A DNA stretch of 64,000 bases from an uncultured Saprospiraceae bacterium (GTDB lineage: Bacteria > Bacteroidota > Bacteroidia > Chitinophagales > Saprospiraceae): assembly GCA_937139495.1 (NCBI GenBank), contig CAKZQC010000026.1, positions 186,001-250,000 of the forward strand. The letters are read 5' to 3'. This document shows positions 45,526-54,247 of this stretch, piece after piece. The notes under the pieces are model-generated. The model saw only the letters and a list, made by a program, of their open reading frames with translations, had not been told where the DNA came from and did no database searches. The position numbers and the translations under genes were made by a program. Numbering within the stretch: position 1 is the first letter of the stretch; every line of letters begins with the position of its first letter.

Positions 45526-46515
45526 ATGACAAGAGAAGCCAAAATAGGATTGATAGGGATTACGTCCTTTATTATATTTATCTATGCCTATTATCAATTC
45601 AAACAACAACATTACTTTTCTACCAATATGACGCTAACGGCTAAGTTTGATGCCGTTGATTTTGCCAAAAAAGGAAAAAAAGTATATGTACATGGTCGTC
45701 AAGTAGGAGTCGTTTCGGCGGTTTATAAGAAACCAAATGATGATGATGTCTATATAGATTTGAATATAGAAAATATAGAAATTTTGCCTCGTAATACGGT
45801 TGCGTCTATTTATTCGGAGTCGGTTATGGGGGGGGTAGCTTTGCAGCTCATTTACGACAAGGCTTGTACCAGTGGTTGTCTGCAAGATGGCGATCAAATC
45901 GAAGGGACACTAGATGGGTTTCAGCAGAACATAGAACGTACAGCATTGCCGATACTCGAAGAGTTTGGCAAAGTAGCAGACCTAATCAACAGTGACTCGA
46001 CAGGTCTCGATACGGTGTTGGCAAGTGCTTATGCTTCTATACACCAATTAAGACTCAATACGAACAAGTGGAAAAAATCGGCTGCTAGCGCTGCTAAGAC
46101 AGTCCCAAGTACCACGGCTTCTATTCGTAAGATGACCAGCCAAGATTGGAGCTTGAACATAGGCGTAGATGCCAAACAGCAAAATGCTATTGATTCGCTG
46201 TTGACGACTATTTCTACCTTGACGCAAGAAGATATAGATGCCATGACCAAAATACTCTACACGGCTGCCGAAGAGCTACCGAAAGTAGGGCCTCAAGTAG
46301 AAAAAGTAAAAAATATATTGCCAAAAATTAATAATAAAATAGATAGCGTAGGACTTGCCCTCCAAAAGTATGAAGCAGGCAACGACAATATGATTGCTCG
46401 ACTGCTACACGACCAAAGTATCAAGGACTCTACAAAAGTTAAAATTCAAGGTGTTTCTACTAAATTAGGCGATATTCGCAAAAATCCAGAAAAGTACCTG
46501 AGTCTCAAAAACTAA
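45526..46515 (+). CDS. MlaD-type MCE-domain protein (first)
   Basis: A 329-residue inner-membrane anchored protein of the MlaD/MCE family, which forms hexameric rings that move lipids between membranes. A membrane segment (about 8-22) is followed by the MCE domain (about 35-110; LTAKFDAVDFAKKGKKVYVHGRQVGVV) and a long helical tail (about 120-320). Start: a TTG at 45523 immediately precedes the ATG at 45526, which I chose. It is followed by a paralogue after 75 nt. No MlaE permease or MlaF ATPase genes are next to it in the window. Confidence 0.87.
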   Translation: MTREAKIGLIGITSFIIFIYAYYQFKQQHYFSTNMTLTAKFDAVDFAKKGKKVYVHGRQVGVVSAVYKKPNDDDVYIDLNIENIEILPRNTVASIYSESVMGGVALQLIYDKACTSGCLQDGDQIEGTLDGFQQNIERTALPILEEFGKVADLINSDSTGLDTVLASAYASIHQLRLNTNKWKKSAASAAKTVPSTTASIRKMTSQDWSLNIGVDAKQQNAIDSLLTTISTLTQEDIDAMTKILYTAAEELPKVGPQVEKVKNILPKINNKIDSVGLALQKYEAGNDNMIARLLHDQSIKDSTKVKIQGVSTKLGDIRKNPEKYLSLKN

Positions 46516-46590
46516 TAGTATATTTTTGAGTTATGTAAATTTGAGAAGACAGCTTCTCCCTTCCTATTAAAATATAAAACAGACACACAC

Positions 46591-47601
46591 GTGAAAATTA
46601 GAAATGAAGTAAAAGTAGGTATTCTCGGCATTAGTGCTATTATATTGTTGTTTTGGGGATTCAATTTCCTCAAAGGTAAAAATGTATTTTCCAATACCTT
46701 CGTTGCTACGGCAGTGTTTAAGAGCGTAGATGGACTTAATATAGCTGCTCCCGTCACTATTAGTGGCTATAAGGTAGGAGCTGTGACGGGTATTGTGCCT
46801 ACTGAGGATTATTCGGGTGTACGAGTTACCATGACGATTGATAACGGAGTCCAAGTGCCTACCGACGCGAGAGCATTATTGGTACAGCCTTCCTTGATGG
46901 GTGGCAAGGAAATAGCTCTCAAATTTATAGGTAAGTGTAGTGACAACTGCTTGAAATCAGGTGACGAGATTGCTGGTGATGTATCGGGTATGCTCGATGG
47001 TGCCTTTGAGGTGGCAGAGCCATACCTAGAGAAACTAGATACGCTATTAGGAGCAGTTACTAATATTAGCAAAGATCAACAAGGTAGAATAGATGCTACT
47101 TTCAGAGACTTGGAGGCGGTAATCGGCAATGTAAAAGTATTGACGGATTTAGTCAATAACCTGCTGGTAAGTTCTTCGACTAATATTGCGGTGACCATGT
47201 CGAACCTCAAACAAATAACAGGTAATATCAAGGATAATAATAACGAAATTACTGCCATGTTACAGAATATGAATGGTATTACGAAGCAAGTAAAAGATGC
47301 GGACTTAGAAGGTACTATTGGTGCAGCCAAGTCGGTACTCCAAAACGTAGATGGCACGGTCGCTGACCTCCAAAAAACAATGGACAAGGCAAATCAAGTG
47401 ATTGATAATATCAATAAATTAGCAGATTTGTCTAAACAAAACGGTCTAGTTGCCGCACTGTTCAACGACCAAAACTTAAAAGGTGATGTGCAAGAAGCAA
47501 TTGATAACCTCAATAAATTGACAGAAGATATTAGAGAACACCCAGAGCGTTACCGCACTATATTGAGCGGTAAATACAAGCCTTACGAGGGTGATAAATA
47601 A
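46591..47601 (+). CDS. MlaD-type MCE-domain protein (second)
   Basis: A 336-residue paralogue of the preceding gene. It starts at a GTG at 46591 (no nearer ATG). After a membrane segment (about 10-26), the MCE domain (about 37-110) reads ATAVFKSVDGLNIAAPVTIS, followed by GYKVGAV. The tail is helical (about 140-330), suggesting a needle-like or disordered tunnel extension. Two adjacent MlaD copies in one operon imply a hetero-hexamer or separate rings. A strong terminator follows. Confidence 0.88.
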   Translation: MKIRNEVKVGILGISAIILLFWGFNFLKGKNVFSNTFVATAVFKSVDGLNIAAPVTISGYKVGAVTGIVPTEDYSGVRVTMTIDNGVQVPTDARALLVQPSLMGGKEIALKFIGKCSDNCLKSGDEIAGDVSGMLDGAFEVAEPYLEKLDTLLGAVTNISKDQQGRIDATFRDLEAVIGNVKVLTDLVNNLLVSSSTNIAVTMSNLKQITGNIKDNNNEITAMLQNMNGITKQVKDADLEGTIGAAKSVLQNVDGTVADLQKTMDKANQVIDNINKLADLSKQNGLVAALFNDQNLKGDVQEAIDNLNKLTEDIREHPERYRTILSGKYKPYEGDK

Positions 47602-47641
47602 TTGATGTTAGCGAAAAATCTATACGAAATTGTAAACAAAA

Positions 47642-47679
47642 AAGAAAGCCTAAGCGACTGTTGTCGATTAGGCTTTCTT
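47642..47679 (+). terminator. Terminator after the MCE operon
   Basis: A 16-bp stem (47642-47657 with 47664-47679) and 6-nt loop, with a T-rich tail (TAGTTTTG). Confidence 0.8.
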
Positions 47680-47695
47680 AGTTTTGTACTACTTT

Positions 47696-47791
47696 TTATG
47701 GGCCACCAAATTGGAAGCTAGAAGTACTCAAAATATATAGTATAAGACCAAGAATAATTAAGGCTATTACACCAAATATTTTAGCAACCAT
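47696..47791 (-). CDS. Possible 31-residue membrane peptide
   Basis: An ATG at 47791 opens a 31-codon frame ending at 47696. Residues 3-22 are hydrophobic (KIFGVIALIILGLILYIL), with a positive N-terminal side, so it could be a small single-pass membrane protein. It lies between the MCE terminator and the terminator of the CBS gene, in a gap that otherwise has no gene. A roughly palindromic sequence at 47824-47869 lies upstream. Evidence is limited to the coding pattern and position. Confidence 0.4.
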   Translation of the reverse strand: MVAKIFGVIALIILGLILYILSTSSFQFGGP

Positions 47792-47823
47792 CTTTGATGC
47801 AGAATGTACTTGTTATAATACAT

Positions 47824-47869
47824 AAGCCTTTCGTTTTTTTGAGTGAGAACTTAAATTTCGAAAGGCTTT
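47824..47869. repeat. Inverted repeat in the MCE-CBS gap
   Basis: Arms AAGCCTTTCG and CGAAAGGCTT enclose about 25 nt, followed on the plus strand by a T-run. It could be a terminator on the plus strand. Confidence 0.35.
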
Positions 47870-47896
47870 TTCTTTTTTCCTAATTTATACACAAAA

Positions 47897-47931
47897 AAAT
47901 GAGCCAACCCTAACTTAAGGGATGACTCATG
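47897..47931 (-). terminator. Terminator of the CBS-type gene
   Basis: A 13-bp stem (two mismatches) with a 5-7-nt loop, followed on the minus strand by a run of seven T residues. Confidence 0.6.
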
Positions 47932-47960
47932 TTTAAGTACCACTAAAAGTATCACTGAAA

Positions 47961-49325
47961 CTAAGCCATAGCTTGAATAATATCGTATTTAGTTACAATA
48001 TGCGTAACCCCTGCTTTGTCTTTGACAATCACCGCCGAACGTTTTTTGTCCATATACAGATTGAGCTTATTGACAGGCGTATCTTCCTCTACTACCGCAA
48101 AAGGCTCTGACATGATTTTACTAACCAATTGGTCGCTGTTTTCGAGCGGATTGGCAAGCAAGCAAGAAAGCACTTCGTTTTCAGATATTGCCCCTACTAT
48201 TTCGTCGCCTTGCATGACAGGCATTTGCGAAATATCATTTTCTTTGATCAACTGTAGGGCTTCTTTGACCGTTTGGTCAGCCTTGATAGAAACGAAGCTT
48301 TTGCCGTTTTTCTGAGCAATTACTTCTTTGACAGTCAATACATCGTCAAGAAAACCACGCTCGCGCATCCATTCGTCATTGAACATTTTGCCAATATAAC
48401 GGCTCGCATGATCATGGAATAGAACCACTACCAAATCATCTTCTTTTAGTTCTCCAGCCATTTGGTTGATACCTGCTACAGCAGATCCAGCCGAATTGCC
48501 GACCAAGATACCTTCTACTTTTGCCAAGTCTCTAGTCATCACAGCAGCATCTTTGTCCGTTACTTTCTCGAAGTGGTCAATTATTTTGAAATCTACATTT
48601 TCTGGCAAAATATCTTCACCAATTCCTTCGGTGATATAAGGGTAAATTTCTGCCTCATCAAAAATTCCTGTTTCGTGGTATTTCTTGAATACAGAACCAT
48701 AAGTATCAATTCCCCAGATTTTGATGTTAGGATTCTTCTCTTTTAGGTATTTGCCTACACCCGAAATCGTACCACCAGTACCTACACCCACTACAAAGTG
48801 CGTAATTTTGCCTTCTGTTTGTTCCCAAATCTCAGGTCCAGTAGATTCGTAGTGAGCTGTTCTGTTCGATAAGTTATCGTACTGATTAGCCCACCAAGAG
48901 TTTGGTATTTGCTTATTGAGTCGCTTCGCTACAGAATAATAAGAGCGCGGATCATCTGGAGTTACATTGGTCGGACAGACAATAACTTCCGAGCCAACAG
49001 CACGCAACAAGTCAATTTTTTCTTTGGATTGCTTATCACTTGTCGTGAAAATACATTTGTAGCCTTTGACCACACCAGCAATAGCGATACCCATGCCCGT
49101 ATTGCCAGAAGTACACTCGATAATAGTGCCACCAGGTTTGAGCAAACCGCTTTTTTCGGCATCTTCTATCATCTTGAGCGCCATTCTATCTTTGACAGAA
49201 TTACCAGGGTTTGTTGTTTCTACTTTAGCCAATACCGTTGCGGGTACTTTACTGACGATTTTGTTCAATTTTACTAGAGGCGTATTGCCAATAGTATCCA
49301 ATATATTATCATAATAATTAGCCAT
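47961..49325 (-). CDS. Cystathionine beta-synthase-type PLP enzyme with CBS domains
   Basis: A 454-residue enzyme of the cysteine synthase/cystathionine beta-synthase group. The PLP-binding lysine is Lys45 in NPGNSVKDRM. The phosphate-binding loop is SGNTGMGIA, and GTGGTISGVG and GNSAGSAV are other active-site motifs. After the catalytic domain (about 1-320), two CBS domains occupy about 325-454 (EVIAQKNGKSFVSI, then DTPVNKLNLYMDKK). CBS pairs usually bind adenosyl ligands and regulate the enzyme. It could make cystathionine or cysteine; the sequence does not separate these with certainty. It stands alone. Confidence 0.88.
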   Translation of the reverse strand: MANYYDNILDTIGNTPLVKLNKIVSKVPATVLAKVETTNPGNSVKDRMALKMIEDAEKSGLLKPGGTIIECTSGNTGMGIAIAGVVKGYKCIFTTSDKQSKEKIDLLRAVGSEVIVCPTNVTPDDPRSYYSVAKRLNKQIPNSWWANQYDNLSNRTAHYESTGPEIWEQTEGKITHFVVGVGTGGTISGVGKYLKEKNPNIKIWGIDTYGSVFKKYHETGIFDEAEIYPYITEGIGEDILPENVDFKIIDHFEKVTDKDAAVMTRDLAKVEGILVGNSAGSAVAGINQMAGELKEDDLVVVLFHDHASRYIGKMFNDEWMRERGFLDDVLTVKEVIAQKNGKSFVSIKADQTVKEALQLIKENDISQMPVMQGDEIVGAISENEVLSCLLANPLENSDQLVSKIMSEPFAVVEEDTPVNKLNLYMDKKRSAVIVKDKAGVTHIVTKYDIIQAMA

Positions 49326-49640
49326 AATTACAGTCTATTTTTAGCGTATTAATCAATTTCGTAAAGGTAATAAGATTAGGCGAAAAGTCATTGATTTACT
49401 AGTATTATCGTTTTGTTACTACTGCTAGACTTAGTGGCATCATCAAAGAAAAAAGCGAACTATCAAGATGAATCTCAATAGCTCGCTCCTTATTTAGACA
49501 TGCCCTAAGAAGGCAATAAAAGATTATTGTTGGAAGTCTAACGTCTAGTGTCTGACAGCAAAACGGTCTTATTAAAAGCAACGCTAACTTTTATTCTTTT
49601 TCAAAAACACGACGCTAGCTAAAAGGTAAAAGTTTCTAAC
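49326..49640. other. 315-bp intergenic region
   Basis: It holds the terminator at 49449-49489, a copy of the dispersed motif TTAGACATGCCCTAAG at 49494-49509 and the presumed promoter of the CBS-type gene, for which no consensus -7/-33 pair is clear. No gene is visible. Confidence 0.35.
49449..49489 (-). terminator. Terminator of the C1 peptidase gene
   Basis: A 10-bp stem with a 14-nt loop (one mismatch) followed on the minus strand by a T-run. It precedes the CBS gene. Confidence 0.55.
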
Positions 49641-50849
49641 TTACTTAATACCCAACTTTTTAGCCATTTTTTTAGTCAATGCTTTTTTGTGCAACATAAT
49701 ATTCATGGTCTTGTACTTGAAGAATGCCTCAGAAGCATAAAAGTAACCATCGCACTCATTATAGTCTGTACCCCAAGAGTTTTTGACGATAAAATATTTT
49801 GTGCCATTTTGATCTTTTAGCATACCCGTTATGTGCATACCGTGGTCATCTGTAGTTTCGTAATTATCGTACGCCAACTGACGCATTTCTTGCGTAATGT
49901 TTTTTTCAGGAACAGGCTCTTCAAAAGCATTACTTATTTTTTTTGCTCCAGCATCGCTGAAGTGCTGGTTGTCGCTGCCTTGCTTTCTGATAGTGGATTC
50001 GTCTTCTGGTACGATAGCCAAACCATCTCTAAACGAAAATCCTTTTTCGGATACATCAGAAGCCCAAGCAAAGGTGTAACCCTCCGTGATAGCGTGTTCT
50101 GCTGCGTCCATCAATTCCTCCAATGGGACGTTGTGAACCATACCAAAAGCCCAGTTGTCAGGTACTGCCAATACAAACTGCTCATAGAATGGGTGATGGG
50201 TAAACGAACTCAATACCACATAATCGTCCATATCCATACCCAATTCTTTGGCATAAGACTGAGGATTGTAGGTCTTGCCATCTACCTCAAATTCTGTGGG
50301 TTGTTTGCCCAAGTAAGCATCTAAAATACCATCTACCGCTAGTCTCCACGAAGGTGTCAATTTTTTCTGTGGATTCTTGACCACAATATCTACCGTTGCT
50401 TTCAATATACCATCTAGTTCCGAGTGGTTATGCGTTTCCGTTTCGCCATAGCTTTGCCCTTTGTAGAGTTCTTCTGGAACGATACCATATCGCTTGATAA
50501 TATAAGGAATATCATGAAATGCTCCACCTGCACTAAAATTAAATTTGCCGTGCATACGGACATAGTTCATTGCTTTTTCTTTGTACGCATTGCGTACAAT
50601 AAACATTTCCGAAAGATTGTGTTTTCCCTTGCCCATGCGCAATAGTTCGGATTCAAAGAAAGATAATGCCGAAAAACTCCAACAGGTGCCTGTTCTGCCT
50701 TGTGACTGCACCTCGGTCGCTTCCATGTCTTTGACTACCGTAAAGTCATATTGGCTACCCTCTTTGTTGGTTATCTTTTTGGTTTCTTGTGCCTGTGCCG
50801 TACCGCCAATTAGCAGCAATGCCAAAGCAAATGATATTGATTTGAACAT
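49641..50849 (-). CDS. C1-family cysteine peptidase (bleomycin hydrolase/aminopeptidase C type)
   Basis: A 402-residue protein with a signal peptide (about 1-20), so it acts outside the cytosol, unlike most bleomycin hydrolases. The catalytic Cys56 is in GRTGTCWSFSA. The His region is DDHGMHITGM and the Asn region is YFIVKNSWGTDYNECDGYF. Length and motifs match Bacteroidota secreted aminopeptidase C-type enzymes. A -7 box (TATATTTG at 50975-50968) lies 118 nt upstream. Confidence 0.9.
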   Translation of the reverse strand: MFKSISFALALLLIGGTAQAQETKKITNKEGSQYDFTVVKDMEATEVQSQGRTGTCWSFSALSFFESELLRMGKGKHNLSEMFIVRNAYKEKAMNYVRMHGKFNFSAGGAFHDIPYIIKRYGIVPEELYKGQSYGETETHNHSELDGILKATVDIVVKNPQKKLTPSWRLAVDGILDAYLGKQPTEFEVDGKTYNPQSYAKELGMDMDDYVVLSSFTHHPFYEQFVLAVPDNWAFGMVHNVPLEELMDAAEHAITEGYTFAWASDVSEKGFSFRDGLAIVPEDESTIRKQGSDNQHFSDAGAKKISNAFEEPVPEKNITQEMRQLAYDNYETTDDHGMHITGMLKDQNGTKYFIVKNSWGTDYNECDGYFYASEAFFKYKTMNIMLHKKALTKKMAKKLGIK

Positions 50850-50967
50850 AATTTAATAAACTTTTTATTTTTAATAAATGGTCTAATGTATTAAGTTGAA
50901 GAGCCCTAAGTTAAGGAATCCTGCCTAAAATTGAATCACTTTGGCAAATATTAAACAACTTACTCGA

Positions 50968-50975
50968 CAAATATA
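50968..50975 (-). promoter_or_regulatory. Predicted -7 box of the C1 peptidase gene
   Basis: TATATTTG on the minus strand, a full match to TAnnTTTG, 118 nt from the start; no -33 TTG is seen. Confidence 0.3.
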
Positions 50976-51032
50976 GGCGTTCGCTTGTAGGAGGTAGGAT
51001 AATTTTTTAGGTTTGTAACAAAAATAAAGACT

Positions 51033-52025
51033 GTGCTACAATTATTCCGAAACAATGAGTTTTTGACCAACATCTTGGTCGTTTTTTATATGCTACTATT
51101 AGGTATCAATGGCTGGATTTATCCTTCTGCCTTATTGACTACCTTTGAGCAAGTTCCTGCCACTTTTTCGCCCTTAGTTAATGGTTGGTTAAGTAGTAGC
51201 ATCATCAACAAAGTACTATTTTTTGTGCTGGTGCTGGCACAGGCATTTTATATCAATTATCTAGTAGGAGTGTATAACATTTCGCGCCAATACACGGCAG
51301 TTCCAGCGGTTTGTTTTATCCTACTGCACTTCGTGTATGGCAGTGCCGATATTGCCACACCAGTCGTACTTGCCAACACATTTCTGATAGCAGCACTCCA
51401 TTGTATGCTAGACAGCTACAACAAGAAAGCTTCTCTAGGTACTATTTTCAATATTGGATTTTGGATAGGAATGTCTGCCCTGTTTTACAGCAGCAATCTG
51501 ATTTACATTATTTGGGGGATTATTGGATTGTTGATAGTGCGTACCTTCGATTTGCAAGAATTTGTATTGGTCATATTAGGCTACTTCATTCCATTCTTTT
51601 TGGCAGGTACTTATCACTACGCTACAGGAGATTATAGCGTTTGGTGGCAAACTACTATTGTAGAACACTTTACGCAATTTACTTACAATTTCCCTCTAGA
51701 TACGCCATTTTGGCTAATGATAGCACTACTACTAGTGCCTTATTTACTATCCGTCCTCAATTTGGGGGGCTTACAGTTCAAGACAACTACCAAGGAAAAA
51801 AAATACATTTACGTTCTAGTCTTGTTGCCCATTATTGGGTTACTGACCTTATTTTTTCAATCCAATGTTCCTGTTTATCATTTCTATACTTTCATTGTAC
51901 CTATCGGAATACTCTTTGGGCTGCTGGCACAATCGTACAAAAATGCACTTTGGGCAGAACTGCTGCACTTGATTATTTTTATGACTTGTATGGGGGTGCA
52001 GTATCAGTCTTTCTTTTTTGGTTAG
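51033..52025 (+). CDS. DUF6427-type multi-pass membrane protein
   Basis: A 330-residue protein with about ten hydrophobic segments, starting at a GTG (51033). The opening LFRNNEFLTNILVVFYMLLLG and the later FDLQEFVLVILGYFIPFFL, with YSVWW, fit the Bacteroidota family DUF6427, of unknown function. Two genes follow on the same strand, beginning 101 nt downstream. No catalytic motif is evident. Confidence 0.8.
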   Translation: MLQLFRNNEFLTNILVVFYMLLLGINGWIYPSALLTTFEQVPATFSPLVNGWLSSSIINKVLFFVLVLAQAFYINYLVGVYNISRQYTAVPAVCFILLHFVYGSADIATPVVLANTFLIAALHCMLDSYNKKASLGTIFNIGFWIGMSALFYSSNLIYIIWGIIGLLIVRTFDLQEFVLVILGYFIPFFLAGTYHYATGDYSVWWQTTIVEHFTQFTYNFPLDTPFWLMIALLLVPYLLSVLNLGGLQFKTTTKEKKYIYVLVLLPIIGLLTLFFQSNVPVYHFYTFIVPIGILFGLLAQSYKNALWAELLHLIIFMTCMGVQYQSFFFG

Positions 52026-52126
52026 GGATGAGCTTCTTTCTTGGTTTTTTCCAACCTAATGAATGCTCTGCTGTTTAGATGGTAGATATTTAATCTACTT
52101 CACTTAGAACAGAACGTACCAGCAGC

Positions 52127-53545
52127 ATGAAAATACTATTAACAGGAGCAAATGGCTACATCGGCAAAAGATTATTGCCTGCACTTTTATTGGCAGGACA
52201 CGAAGTTGTTTGCTGTGTTCGAGATATACGCCGATTTCATATAGAAGCGAATCAAAATCCCAGAATAACAGTTATTGAAGTGGATTTGCTAGAGGAAGCT
52301 TCTTTGGCAGCCATTCCCAAAGATATAGATGGAGCGTACTATTTGGTGCATTCTATGGCAAGTAGCGACGATTATGAAGATTTAGAAATTCGTTGTGCCC
52401 AGAACTTTCGGGCAGCTTTAGAGCAGACTGCTGTACAGCATGTTATTTATCTGAGTGGTATTGTCAACGAGACCGAATTATCGGCACATTTAGCTTCTCG
52501 CAAGAGTGTAGAGTTGGAGCTAAGAAAAGGGAGTTATGCTTTCACGACACTACGAGCTGCCATCATTATAGGTTCAGGAAGTGCCTCTTTCGAGATAATA
52601 AGAGATTTAGTAGAAAAATTGCCCATTATGATTACGCCAAAATGGCTGCTGACCAAGTGTCAGCCGATTGGTATTAGAGATGTGATTGCCTTTTTGAGCC
52701 AAACTTTATTCAACGAGGCAACTTACAATCAAGATTTTGATATCGGAGGGGCGGATATACTTACTTACAAACAAATGTTATTGGAGTTTGCCGCAGCACG
52801 CAATTTGACTCGGAAAATTATTATTGTTCCTGTCATGACGCCTAAGTTATCTTCTTATTGGCTTTATTTTGTGACCTCTACGTCTTATCAATTAGCGGTG
52901 GCATTAGTCCACAGTATGAAAATAGAAGTAATCTGTCGAAATAAAAAATTGCAAGAATTGTTGGGGATTCAACCCAGTGGTTATCGCGAAGCATTACAAT
53001 TGGCTTTTAGTCGAATAGAAAGTAATACTACGCCTTCTAGTTGGAAAGATTCTTACTCTAGTAGTGGTATGTCTAGCAGTATTTTAGATGCGATCAATGT
53101 ACCCACACACGGCTGTTTTCTCGACAAAAAGCAACGCAGTTATTCAGATAGGAAGGTTTGTATTAATAATATATGGCGTATTGGAGGTACACAAGGCTGG
53201 TATTATGCCAATTGGCTGTGGCAGTTGCGAGGCTATATTGATAAGCTGTTTGGTGGGGTAGGATTGCGTCGAGGACGCACCAATAACTACAATATATCGG
53301 CAGGTGATGCCCTTGATTTTTGGCGAGTTTTGTATGCCAATAAAGAGGAGGGACGCCTGATCTTATTTGCAGAAATGAAACTACCGGGAGAAGCTTGGTT
53401 AGAATTTCAACTAAAAGAAGGCAAACTGCATCAGACGGCCACTTTTCGTCCCAAGGGTGTATTAGGGCGTTTGTATTGGTATAGCGTTTATCCATTTCAC
53501 GGTTTTATTTTTAATGGAATGATTGATGCTTTGGTCAAAAAATAA
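52127..53545 (+). CDS. NAD(P)-binding SDR-type protein with DUF2867 C-terminal domain
   Basis: A 472-residue protein in two parts. The N-terminal part (about 1-290) is a Rossmann fold with the glycine-rich motif LLTGANGYIGKRLL, close to NmrA-like or atypical short-chain dehydrogenases, with VYYLVHSM and IRDLVEKLPI. The C-terminal part (about 325-472) has GTQGWYYANWLWQLRGYIDK and GDALDFWRVL, matching DUF2867. The combination is known in many bacteria, with function unclear. It is the second gene after a DUF6427 membrane protein. Confidence 0.87.
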   Translation: MKILLTGANGYIGKRLLPALLLAGHEVVCCVRDIRRFHIEANQNPRITVIEVDLLEEASLAAIPKDIDGAYYLVHSMASSDDYEDLEIRCAQNFRAALEQTAVQHVIYLSGIVNETELSAHLASRKSVELELRKGSYAFTTLRAAIIIGSGSASFEIIRDLVEKLPIMITPKWLLTKCQPIGIRDVIAFLSQTLFNEATYNQDFDIGGADILTYKQMLLEFAAARNLTRKIIIVPVMTPKLSSYWLYFVTSTSYQLAVALVHSMKIEVICRNKKLQELLGIQPSGYREALQLAFSRIESNTTPSSWKDSYSSSGMSSSILDAINVPTHGCFLDKKQRSYSDRKVCINNIWRIGGTQGWYYANWLWQLRGYIDKLFGGVGLRRGRTNNYNISAGDALDFWRVLYANKEEGRLILFAEMKLPGEAWLEFQLKEGKLHQTATFRPKGVLGRLYWYSVYPFHGFIFNGMIDALVKK

Positions 53546-53616
53546 GCAAATAGGCATCTTTATTGGAGCTACTTTATTTAATTCAAAAATATTTCACAAC
53601 AAAAAAAAGCACAACT

Positions 53617-54057
53617 ATGCGTTTACTATTGGTTACCCTACTATTGCTAGCTACTACGATGCTAGTACAAGCACAAAATCCCGCTAATTGGACGGTCGAA
53701 CTCGAAAAAGGAGCAGATAATAATTATGTAATCGTAGCAACAGCTACGATACAAGATGGCTGGTATGTCTATTCACAATATTTAGAAAGTGACAATGGTC
53801 CTATTGCCACAGAGTTAGTCTTGGAAGAGGAAGATACCAAATTGGTTGGCAAAGCAATGGAAGACGGCAACCAAATAAAAGGGTTCGATGATATGTTTGC
53901 GATGGAGATTACGAAGTACAAAAAGAAAATGGTAATCCGCCAGCCAATCACTGCCGAAAAAGGAAATGCTATCAAGGGTTACTTGACTTATATGTCTTGT
54001 AACGAAACGAGTTGTATGCCACCTCAGGAGGTAGAATTTGAGTGGAAAGCAAAATAA
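53617..54057 (+). CDS. DsbD N-terminal-domain-like periplasmic protein
   Basis: A 146-residue protein with a signal peptide (about 1-19). The mature domain begins NPANWTVELEKGADNNYVIV and has the DsbD N-terminal (immunoglobulin-like) phrases DGWYVYSQYLES and YMSCNETSCMPP. The Cys pair there is five residues apart, positioned like those that accept electrons in DsbD-alpha. The membrane and thioredoxin domains of DsbD are absent, so it may work with another reductase. I chose the ATG at 53617 rather than the earlier 53563, since it gives a normal signal peptide. A terminator follows. Confidence 0.82.
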   Translation: MRLLLVTLLLLATTMLVQAQNPANWTVELEKGADNNYVIVATATIQDGWYVYSQYLESDNGPIATELVLEEEDTKLVGKAMEDGNQIKGFDDMFAMEITKYKKKMVIRQPITAEKGNAIKGYLTYMSCNETSCMPPQEVEFEWKAK

Positions 54058-54076
54058 ATTACGACATAACAAATCG

Positions 54077-54119
54077 AAAAGGGCAATACTTCTATAAATG
54101 AGGTATTGCCCTTTTTTTT
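54077..54119 (+). terminator. Terminator before gltX
   Basis: A 15-bp stem (54077-54091 with 54101-54115) and a run of eight T residues. Confidence 0.85.
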
Positions 54120-54198
54120 CTGTCGTGCCATTTCATTGCAATAAGTATAAAAAAAACAATTTTTAATTCGTTAATGGGGAATTGACTTCTAAAAAAGT

Positions 54199-54206
54199 TA
54201 TCTTTG
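54199..54206 (+). promoter_or_regulatory. Predicted -7 box of gltX
   Basis: TATCTTTG, a full TAnnTTTG match. It supports the ATG at 54248 over the upstream TTG at 54182, which lies before it. No TTG is well spaced for a -33 box. Confidence 0.45.
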
Positions 54207-54247
54207 CAGCAAATTTTATAAAAAAAAAGCTTAAAACTACTGCCAAG

